64,000 nt of DNA, from contig CM042546.1 of assembly GCA_023630585.1 (NCBI GenBank), positions 17,449,810 through 17,513,809 of the forward strand. The letters run 5' to 3'. Positions 38,929 to 50,900 of this stretch are shown piece after piece. Numbering within the stretch: position 1 is the first letter of the stretch; every line of letters begins with the position of its first letter. The DNA is from Cranoglanis bouderius. Taxonomy: Eukaryota; Chordata; Actinopteri; Siluriformes; Cranoglanididae. A program made the translations under genes and the position numbers. The notes under the pieces were generated by a model. The model was not told where the DNA came from. It saw nothing but the letters and a program-made list of their open reading frames with translations, and searched no databases.

Positions 38929-41900
38929 CTTCCAGCCTAATTAACATACAATTAAGCAAGTGCTTCCTGTCAGACCCAAGGCTTCCTTTACATTTATTCA
39001 TTGCTAGACTCCATCATTTTGTAATGGGAATGCCATTGTTGATCTCATGATGTCTAAATGCTAAAAAATGAAGCTATAAAGCCATATAAAATTATGAAAG
39101 GGCTTATTTCAGGCATTTCATTCACTAGGTGTGATAATTTTCTCTCTCCACTTTAAGGATCTATGGCAAACACAGGACCACCAAAAAAGAGACATAAGGG
39201 CTGGTCCCCAGAATCCGTAGGACACACTGAAGCAAGTAGTAGACCTGTGGCCTCCAACACAGTCAGCGGCACAAAATCAGGTACAAATCTATTTAATTCC
39301 ATCCTCCTAACCATAGACCTGAAAGGCACAAACCTCTTGAGCTCTTCTCTACTAATTGCTAATTCTGGGTGCACTCAGAGTAGCTTCTGTTGAGGAAAGA
39401 TGTATTTTTAGAGATGTTTGTGTCTCATTAGCCCTAGAATAAAGTTCTAGCAACTCCTGATGGGGCACCTGGAAAGGGAAGCACATCATGTAAACACGTA
39501 GAAATCAAAAGATTTTTTTTTTTTTAATGGAAAAAAAATTTAGTTGAGCACTTAATTAAAACAATGCACTTTTGCACTTTTAGGAGTTTCCAGTGTTCTT
39601 ATCATTGCTATTAAACTGTTTATATGTGTGTCTTCACAAATCCATTTTTGTCAATATTATTCTATTAAACCTGATGACCTTTTGTGTGTGGCAGACATTG
39701 GGACTTCAGTGTCTCAAGGGTCTTCACCTTCCATGGCCCCAGAGGAGTCTGTTGCAGTGCCTAATAATCTGTTCCAAACATGTGGTTTGCAGCCAGTTAT
39801 CTTCAAAGGTGAGATATTCTCCACAACCTGTACAAATACACATAGAGAATATAGTTCTCTCACAATTCAGTGTAGTTATTCATTTTCGATGATAGCATCC
39901 AAACTCATATTGCATTACATTGAAAAAACTGTCCTGTGTCCTGTGTGTCCTGTGTGTTTACATATAATAGCTATAAAAATTATATGTGCATGTGTATGTA
40001 GGGCATGGGGATCTGCCACATCTATGTGGTAACACAAGTGAAGTGTTGGTGAACGGGTGGTTGCAGGCGTGCTACCGAAGCTCCCAGAACCTCCCACGAG
40101 TTTATGAGCAGTATGGAGCCTCATCCATCCAGCAGCTCTCCACTGAGATGCAGGTCCTGTTGACTGTCTACTATCTGGTACAACTGGGTGAGAGAGGCAC
40201 TGACAAGTGCACAGCTTATACACTTTAAATCGGTAATCTATAAATAAAGGGAAAGGTATGTATAGCATGTACACTGTATATATAGACAGGTGACAAAGGA
40301 AACACTTGAATAAGTAAGCAGAGAAACATTACAAGTGCATATTCTGTAGAGGGCATTTTGCTGGCATGATTGGTCCACATGTCTTAGACCAGCATTCTGC
40401 ACCACCATTACCAAAACACCAGCTAAGAGAATATCTCTGTGGAAGAATGGTGTTCAGATGAACACCATTCCTTTAATAGACAGATGACAAATTAAAGCAA
40501 GAACCAACATAAAGTGTATCACTAAGTTGGCCACTGCAAGACACCAATGCACCTGTCACAGACACTTGTAGACTCTATGCCAGGTGTATTGGTGTCTTGC
40601 AGTGGCCAACTTAGTGATACACTTTATGTTGGTTCTTGCTTTAATTTGTCATCTGTCTATTAAATATTTCTTCCAAGTTCATTCAGCAGCATTATGATGT
40701 TGCTTGAGCAGCAGATTGAAAATATGGGGTCTCTGATAAAGTTCCTCACTCCACACTAAGTACCACACTGAGTGGTAGATGTTATGCAGTAGTGGAGAAC
40801 TAGTTAATGATTGGGAATTGGACAAATTGGATGGAATTATTATTATTTTTATTTTTTTTAAGTCAGTACGTACATATTTTACAGTGTAACTGCTATACAG
40901 GTTTTCCCCTTACCAATGGGATTAAAACTCATACCACTCTCATTTGCCCCTAGAAAGTAACATACACAGTGACAGACATTTTTTTTTGACATGTTTGTAT
41001 TTAAAACAACAGCTATTTCTTTGAGGTTCACTTTGTATGTCCCTTTTATGTGTAGCGCGTTTCAAAGTTTTTTTATTAGCATACTTATAACTATTATATG
41101 TTGCAGATATCCTTGTGCACTGTGATCATCATATATCTGATTTTAGGCCCAGACCAGATACCCCTGATGGAAGACCTGGAGCAAATCCTCATGCGCTCTT
41201 GGCGTGAGTCACACCTGACGGAAATCCGTCAGTACCAGCAAAGTCATACCCAGTTTCCTGCCCAATTGCCTGGCCTGGCACAGCCCCTAACCCCCTCTCA
41301 GCTCCCTTGGCTGGCCAAGCTGGCCACCAGCTCCTGTGGTGACACCGTTCTAGTGTTGGACACAGCACCCTCATTGTCCGAGGCACTGGCAGACACCTTC
41401 TGGAGGCTTATGGAGGGCAAGCTTAGTCATACACATTTTGTGGTGATCATTTGCATGGGCAGGAGCCAAGAGACTGTGTCCTGTGTCGTGGTTACAGGTA
41501 AAAGGCTTACCTGCATTCCACATATCAAAAGGGAAATTAATTGAGATGGTCTGGCTATGTGGACTGATAAGTGAATTAATGTATTTTTGTTGTGTCCTCC
41601 CAATGAAGTCCCAGGTGTAATGGCGTGTGTTTTTGTGAGTCATATAAATCCTGTTGTGGTCTGTGTAGGCTAGCAGACACCTCCTACATTGAAAACATGG
41701 CCTAACATTGCACAATCCTTTAGACCTGCATAACTGCCATGAACAACGTAATTCTGTTCTCAGCCAAGACAAGACAAGCAAGACTTACACTGGGAACCAC
41801 TGTGTTGCAAAGCAGTGTTTGACAAAATTTGTCTAATTTGTAGACAACTAATTGAAAAGTGTTTCTTATATACAGCTGACTCCAGCCCCTTGGTGTCTGG

Positions 41901-44900
41901 GTACCTTAAAGAATGAACTTCTAATTTGTAGTTTATGTAGAAAATGGCATATAGTGTTGAGTTAATTGTTTCCTGTTTAAAACATGTTACAACACAGCCT
42001 CAATACTATAGCAACTGAGTCCCACTTTTCCATTGATCCTATTACCATGCTAACCATTAGTAACAGTGACAACCATCATTCAGAAATGGAACAAAACTCA
42101 GTATGGCAATCAGATTTGAAAAGAAAAGCCAAAACAAACAGCTGGAGAACTGAAAATGCCCTTAGAGAAAAGTGGAATGAAAGTCTACATTTATACTACA
42201 CTATAGTTGTTCCTTTATGTTTGTCTGTGAAAACTAGTTAAAGCAAACACAAATATAAATTAAAGTTAAATTAGAGTCTTAAAGTTGGGTCGGCACAAGC
42301 TTCCAGAGCAGCTTTAATCACTGACATAGATTCTACAAATCCCTAGAACTGTACTGCAGGGATGAACACCATTCTTCCAAAAGATATTTACCCAGTTGTT
42401 TTTGATGGTGGAGAACACAGTCTATCAAGTTGACTGAAAATTGGTGATCCCATCGGTGATCAGTTGGGTGGCGACTGTGAAGGCCATAGCATATGATTTA
42501 CATTTGAATCCTCATCAAAGCATTCAATAAGCCCTCATGTCCTGTGGATGTGGGCATTGTTTTCCTAGAAGAGACAAGTGGCCCCAGAGCAACTGTCTTT
42601 TTGAGCTATACATCAATGTTTCCCAACAGGGAAGCACCAGGCACGAGCGCTTGCAGAGAGTATGCTCTCCCCAAGCGAATGTGTGAGAGAAATCATTCAG
42701 GAGCTTTCCTCCGGGATGACTGCTGAATTAGATGCCTATGTTAGCTCCCTAGGTCCAGGTAAGGCCACTTTGATCATTTAATGCAGATTATGAGTCAGTT
42801 TCCAGCACTCTCATCTTAACCTAGATCAAGATAAATGAGCCTGGATGAGCAGATGTGCCTATAGCTGTGCATTAAATTTCAATTCAGTTTTGAACATATC
42901 CTCTTGTAAAAATGGCCTCATTCAGATGGAAATGTGGAGAGTTTGCTGGAGAAAGTCAATGCAGAGACTTACAGTCTTTCAGCTCAGGCACCTGGAAAGG
43001 AATGCTCTGCAGAAGCCATATGTACAGGTGAATCTCATTTGATCAAGTTGCCTTAGTCTATTATACTGTACTTTAGTTGGAACAAATTTATTGTCCAATC
43101 TCCTTTCACAGAATATCGGGTAGAGTGGCATGAGATTCGGCCCATTCAGCTAGCAGTGGCACGGAAGCTGTTGTCCCACGTGTGTGCAATTGCTGACTCC
43201 AGCACACACAACTTGGATCTTGGCTCTTTTGACAAGGTGGAGTTCTTAATCTGTGTGCCTCCTTCTGAGGTGACCTTCCAGCAAGTGGCCCTCCACTTGT
43301 GGAAATCAGGTAGATGATTAAGCTTTTATTCCTACTTGCATATACAGTTTAAAATCTGATTAGTTTAATAGTAACACCACCAAGAGTGTAAAATACCTTG
43401 AGTGGTACTACATGTTCTCTGTTTTTATTTATGCAAGGGGTCCTTCAAGAATTAGGCACGGACCAGGACTGTTTGTCCCCAAAGGACGCTGAGCAGTATG
43501 TGGTTAAATTAGATCAGGCTGCTGCAGCTAAGATCAACGGTCTCATTCAGAAATCAAAGTTGAACCCATATACCCTCTTCATACTAGTGCAGGACCATGC
43601 ACACTGGGACGTTAGCAGGTAATGATGCTCTGCTATCTGCTTTGTCCAAATCTACTTGCTAGGATGTCATTAAAACTATTTCTTTCTGTCTCTTGCAGTG
43701 AACGGTGTGGGAGAGTGGCTGGCTTGTCCAGCTCAGGACTGGTGGACAGTCTGCTGAACTGCAGGCATATTCAAGAGGCACCGAATGTCCTGATTCTCCA
43801 TGTGACCTCATTCCCCTTTGCCCTGCAGACTCAGTACACACGCATCAGTCCCTACAATGAAATCCACTGGCCATCAACATTCAACAATGTAAGTATAAAT
43901 ACACTATATGGCCAAAAGTATGACCTGATTATCACACCCATGTGTGGGCCTTGCCCAAACTGTTGCCACAAAGTTGAAAGTTGAAAATTGCCTAGAATGT
44001 CTTTGTATGCTGTAGATTTAAGATTTCCCTTCACTGGAACTAAAAGACCCAAACCTGTTCCAGCATGACAGTAGCTGGAACATAAAGATATGGTTTATCA
44101 AGGTTGGTGTGAATGAACTTGAGTGGCCTGCACAGAGCCCTGACCTCAACCCCACTCAACACCTTTGGGATGCACTGGAACGCTGATTTTGCACCAGGCC
44201 TTCTCAGGTGACATCAGTGCCTGACCTCACCAATGCTTGCTCTTGGCTGAATGGGGAGAAATTCCCAAAAGCCACATTTCAAAATCTAGTGGAAAGCCCT
44301 CCCAGGAGAGGGGAGGCTGTTAAAGGAGAACCAACTTTGGAATGGGATGTTCAGCAAGCACATATGGGTGTGATGGGCAGGTGTCCAGATACTTTTGGCT
44401 TTAAGATTTCTTAAAATCTCAGGTGCACGAGATCATGCGCACCTGAGCCAAGTTTCGTGTATAAGGAACATCTTAAAAACAAGAAAATTACTTTGTATTA
44501 CAGAAGTTCTAGTCCCTTTAAAGTTTTGATAGGTATGTGCTATGTGTTTTTACATAGGATATGGATTTGTATCATGAGAAAACAAAATACTTTGGCTTGT
44601 CTGAGCTGCTGGAATCCACACGATCAGGGAGCAGCCTTCCTCTGCTGCGCTTTGACAGTTCATTTGAGAGCATGGTGACTGCCCTGGAAGAGAGGTAACA
44701 AGTATCAGTGCCTTTGCTCCCCAACAATGTCAAATTGACTGCATAATCCCTATAGAATATGTACCTCTAACTATGTTCTGTGCAAATTTGCTGCGCTGTG
44801 AATTAGTTGACCTAAGCACTTGGCAAAAGTAAAATTATAGCAGTTTGTGGATCTTTTGGCAGAATATGTGCAACCCACCTTCAAAATAGTGATTTCAAAA

Positions 44901-47900
44901 ACAGTAAAGTAACAATGAATTAATGGAGGGAAATTAGAAAAGCGTTATGTAAGAACTACGTAACCCATCAACCCCTGCACCTCACAAGATCACGCTCACC
45001 TGGGTCAAGTTTATGTCTAATGAGCACAGGTATTTAAGTTCTGTCTCTGGTAGCTCTGGTGTTTTTTTGCTTGTGTTTTTGAGTTGCTATTGGTTGTTAT
45101 TGTTTATGGGAAACCAATAAAATGTTATTCACACAAAAAATTTAAATAAAATATGTAAAAATACATTTCACATGATAATCTGTAAACAGTGTTGTTTTTT
45201 AGTCAGTGTAATGTTTGCTTCCTATCCATTTTCTCTACTATAGTCAAATGTGAGACTTTCTTTTCTTTTGCATTTTTTTGTGTATTCTTGTTTGATGCAT
45301 GTGACACTGCCCCATGCATACATTCTTACCTGCACAGGACAATTAAACGTTCGCAGATTGTAAAATGTAGACATCTACATCAGGCTTTTATAATTTTTTA
45401 TACTCACACTGAGAAAATTTTTGTTTTTCAGGTTTCCAAAATTGCACAGCTCTGTCATCCGCACCCAGGTGCTTCTCCAGCACTATTCAGTGGCTCTATT
45501 AGCTGCAGCCAGAGGCCAGGTCCAGCTGCAGAAACACACCTCTGTAGAAACCCTGGAGATAGTGCAGTGTCTGCTGGGCTCGACACGATGCTGCCCCAGC
45601 CACCATGGGTACATGCTCCTGCTGCGTATACCTTTCCCATGTCTGGCAGCACTGGCACATCAGCGTCTCTGTCACATACGCGACCGCCTGGGCCTCCACA
45701 AACACTTTGAAATTGTGTTGGGAGACTCTACATCTGGGATCATTGTGGGCAAGCACTTCCTGAGCCAGCTGAGGGTATCAATTCACTGCATTTTTATTAA
45801 TTAGCTAAAAGGTTTCCTGTATTTGGTGGATACTCACCTTGGCAGGCGCTGATCATGCATGGGTTACATATGTGTAGGTATGGCTGAAGATCCAGGACCC
45901 AGAATGGACGCCTCGCACATACCTAGATTTAGAGGCTTTGCCCTGCATCCTCATCTTTACTGGTATGGATCCAATGGGGGAGTCATTGCCAAGGTACATA
46001 ACCTTCAACTAATGCAAGGTCTGCTTTAGGGAAATAATTAGTGCAATAACACTATTAGCACTATTGTGGCATGTTTGAACATCAAAACAGGATGATGAAA
46101 GGAAATTCTCTTGCATTTCATATCTGTAAGGAGACTGACATGAAGGACTGAAAACATCTTCATAAAGTACATACATTAGAGTACAAAATTTGGCATACTC
46201 TAAGAATGAAGGAGACTAATGTAATTTATGCAAGACATTTTGTGTGTTAGGTTTAACAGATGTTCCATCATTATCACAGACAAAAAATGGTGGAAAAAAG
46301 CGAATAATAGTGGAAAAAGAAAATGATATCAGTTCAGAAATTTGGATCTCCTTTTATAAATGTGAGATAAATATTCACTAAAACCTTGTATGCACACATT
46401 TATAACTGCCTTCAACTTTTTTCCATATACTCTCAGCAGCTATTGTCTTGGTTGTAATATATGGTAGCCATATATTACATAAGCCATGTTGTTCCTGACA
46501 TATCTGTTGTTTGTTTGGCCAATATTTGTACATTCCTCTAGATATAACTGTGTATGTAAGACTGCTTTCATTCTACTTAGTCTTTTTGTTGATAGATTGT
46601 AAATCAGTTATTTTTCTTTCTTTTTACCCAGAAACCTGATTTTATGCCTGCATTTATAGATTTAGATTTTGGTGTCAAGAGCTTGCCTGTGAAATTCGAC
46701 ACACTTTACACTTTACGCAATTTACCTACCATCCAATCTCACTGTGTCTTGTTGATCCTGTGTTACTCAGGTCTCTGAAGTACTGTGATGAGCGCGTAAT
46801 AAGCTGCTGCGCTCTGCAACGCACAGCTCTGGAGCAGGAACTTGGTCTGGCTGCATACTTGGTGCATGTGGAGGAGCAGAGGCAGCATGGGCCGCGCGTG
46901 TCCAGTGACCTGTCTGAGAGCGATCCTGATAAACTCAGCAGCACCGACAATGAGGAGGAAGAGTCTGTAGTGGATGGTCAGTTGAGTGACCCGCCTCAGT
47001 AACACTCAGAACAAATGAAAAATATTGTCACTTTGAATGAACAGTCTTTCTGAACATTCTTTCTGTTGGTCTGGGATTCACATAGAAAGAGCTATAATAT
47101 TCACTTCGATGTACTGATTTGTTTGAAGTAACTAGCTAAAGGATTTTGAATAGAACTGTAAGCTGAGTGAAATCTCTGTCCCAGAACCTACAGTTCCCTC
47201 CACTAATATTGGCCCCCTTGGTAAATATGAGCAAAGAAGGCTGTGAAAAATTGTCTTTATTGTTTAAACTTTTGATCTTTTGTTTAAAAAATACACAAAA
47301 ATACTCTGCTCTCATGGATATCAAACAATTGCAAACACAACACAGGTTTATCAAAAACAAAATCTTTGTTAAATATACAGTGGAGGAAAAAGGTATTTGA
47401 TCCCCTGCTGATTTTGTACGTTTGCCCACTGACAAAGAAATGATCAGTCTATAATTTTAATGGTAGGTGTATTTTAACAGTGAGAGACAGAATAACAACA
47501 AAAAAAATCCAGAAAAACGCATTTCAAAAAAGTTATAAATTGATTTGCATTTTAATGAGTGAAATAAGTATTTGACCCCTTCGACTTAGTACTTGGTGGC
47601 AAAACCCTTGTTGGCAATCACAGAGGTCATTGGCAATCATTTTGTGAAGCTCAACAACCTTTTGCTGCACATCACAGCTATATTCCTTGATCTTTCCCAT
47701 TGTTATGAATGACTAAGGGAATTCGGCCTATCTGTTACCTCATATGTTACCTCATGGTTGAACGATTTCCTGTTCCTAGTCATCCAGGTCTACTAAAAAA
47801 CAATGTAAAATATCAGTGGGAATATACTTCATATATATTTTTCTCATATGAATTCTATATTTAACAAAGATTTTTTTTTGGATAAACCTGTGTTTTGTTT

Positions 47901-50900
47901 GAGGGACCTCATGTAATGTTTGATTTACATTTACATTTACGGCATTTGGCAGACGCCCTTATCCAGAGCGACTTACATTTATTTCATTTATACATCTGAG
48001 CAGTTGAGGGTTAAGGGCCTTGCTCAAGGGCCCAACAGTGGCAGCTTGGCGGTGCTGGGATTTGATTTACAGTTCTCCATCTGCAAATCTGTGTCTGGCA
48101 ACATACTTAAACACATTATGTGCATTACAGGGCCAATCTGGATATATCAAATCCGTTTCAGAATTTAAAGCTCTTTCCTACAATTGTTAGGATTACAAAG
48201 TTCCACAAAAATCTGGCTCTTAAAACATGAACTATAGATTTTATAAAATGGCATTAGTTACGTGTCACATTCTATCATGTGATGAGACAAACTGTATTTA
48301 GACCATTGTGCTTTTTGAAGAGCATGTTTTTAGTGCCATTTTTCTAATTTGTATCTTCTGCCTCTCTCTGATGACCTGCAGTGAGTAGTGCTCTCCCTGG
48401 CCAGGATCACTCCCCGCAAACCCAGGGTGAAATCTCTCCTAACAAACCAAGTCGATCCTCAAAATCCACCTCCCCTGACTCCTTGTCATCTTCGCAGACC
48501 TCTCCACGGCACTACTGCTGCTCCTGGGCACATAACATAAACAGGCCACCTGTGGTCCTCCTCCCCAAAGCTTTGTATGATCTGATCACCAGTGTGGATG
48601 CCAGTGGCTTGCCAAAGCCCATGTCCTTCCTCCCTCACCCATGTGTAGAGTGGGCCAGCTCTTTCAGGCCCCTCCTTAGCAAGATGATGACATGTACAGA
48701 GCAGTCTTTGTACTACAGGCAATGGACTGTACCCAAACCTCAGCACATGGACAGCAGCAATTGGGCCGAGGGACGCACCGACAACTTTCACCCTCGCAGG
48801 CTGCTCCTCAGTGGGCCACCCCAAGTAAGCAGCAGCACTGTATGATTATGGGTTGAATGGATTGATACTATATTGGCACACAGCAGCTAAAATTTTACTT
48901 CAAATGCATGATATGGTACATGACAGATACTTACAGTATGAAAAGGTTTATAGTTAAAATAAGTATGGTATATGGAAGAATTTCATAGGCATCTGCTTAC
49001 ACAAAATAATTTTTGTTTTGTTCACAGAAGAAATTATGTTCTAGCATTTTTATTAATAAAGGAGCAAAAATATTTTCTGATTTTCCAGAATGAAGCGCTT
49101 ATATGCTTGACCCGAACTCACTAATGAACATGAAAAAATTATTTTAAAAATCAGATTCATATTACAGAAACAAGATAAATGGCTGGCCTTCATAAATAAT
49201 ATAAATAGGTGAATTTAATCCATCTCGTAATCTCCATCTCTCATTTGCACTCCAACCTGTCATGTTTTTTGTGTGTGTGTGCATGTGTGTGTTTGTTTCC
49301 ATGATTGTTATTCCTATTGTTAATGACTGAGATGAGGATAAGTCACAATGGGTATTTTAAAGTATTTTCACAGTTTTATTGCAATAAATTGCTAAGTACA
49401 GAACAGAAAGATGAACTTGTGTTGTGTGTCTGCAGGTTGGAAAGACTGGTGCGTATCTGCAGTTCCTGGGCATTCTCTCTCGAATGCTAATCAGGCTAAT
49501 GGAGGTGGACATCTTTGATGAAGAGGAGATCAACTGCAGTGAATATATAACCTCAGATAATCCGTTGTAGATTCTGAAATTCAGATTATCATGAAAGCAT
49601 GTATACACGATCTGTAACTTCTCTCCAGATTGCCAGTCTGATTTGGTGAAGTATCATCAGGCCATTGCATCATGGCCCAATGCTGACACCTTGAGAGGGA
49701 TGCCTTTTGACTTTACCATTCATGACCCCAAATACGAGGACATCAGTACAATCTACTCCCCTGACTTTACTCCAAATGTAGAACGTAAGAATATCAAAAA
49801 AGGCAAAATGTAGTCTATATTGCCATTTTATTTTGTAGTCAAATAGTCATATAGTAATTGTTTGACATACAGTAAATTTAGGATTTTTTTTTTAAGGATA
49901 CCCCCGACGTCAGGAAGATGTGTACCTTCGTCGTCGTACAGCCCGGATAAAACTCTCCAAATATGCAGCATATAATACTTACCATCACTGTGAGCAGTGC
50001 CATCAGTACATGGGATTCAACCCTCGATACCAGGTGATCATATGTTGAGATGGATAATAGTTGTAATTTTCAACAAAACCAACATTTGTACATTGTTTTT
50101 CAATGTTCAGCATTTTTATGTATCCCAGATAATTTAATTTAATTTGTGTGTGCGCGCGTGTTCAGCTGTGTGAGTCTACCCTGCATGCCTTCACCTTCTC
50201 TCATCTGCTACTTGGGGAGGAGATACAGCTCTATTTCATTATCCCCAAATCCAAAGAGCATCACTTCTCCTTCAGCCAACCAGGAGGCCAGCTTGAGAGC
50301 ATGAGACTGCCCCTTACCTCTGATTGGGTATGGACTGTTATAGTCATCATCGTGTAATATCCACCTACCATCAAAAAGCACATTTAAGTAGCATTTATAT
50401 AATCACAAACTTAATTTTAAGTTCGATTAGATGATGATGATGATGATGATGATGATGCCTAGAAATGTAACGGGAATTGTATTTCCTGCTTATAGAATCC
50501 TGATTGTATAAAGAGTCCGATATTTACACCCACCACGGGTCGCCATGAGCACGGCTTGTTTAATCTGTACCATGCCATGGACGGAGCCTCCCACCTGCAC
50601 ATCCTGGTCATCAAAGAATACGAGATGGCTGTTTATAAGAAATACTGGCCCAATCACATCATGTTGGTTCTGCCCACCATCTTCAATGGGGCTGGAATAG
50701 GTAAGTAAAATTTCATGTAATTCACAAATTATACGTTGCATCACAACACAAGCTCTTGTACTTTTTTTCATGATTTTAATTCATAATTTTGAATTTTCTC
50801 CATGCAGAGTGTTTAATCTCTCACTGTCTTTTCTCTCTCTCTCTCACAGGAGCAGCACATTTCCTAATTAAAGAGTTGTCCTTTCATAATCTGGAGCTGG

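Noticed and set aside
45455..45756. Antisense frames over greb1 exon 17 (and over exons 10 and 20)
   Set aside because: They are mirror frames of a conserved coding exon. The sense frame matches GREB1.
46771..47002. greb1 ending in exon 19 at the in-frame TAA (46999-47001)
   Set aside because: A gtcagt donor at 46977 joins exon 20 in frame, and the rest of the conserved GREB1 protein continues to 59615. A short isoform reading through the donor remains possible but is not supported.
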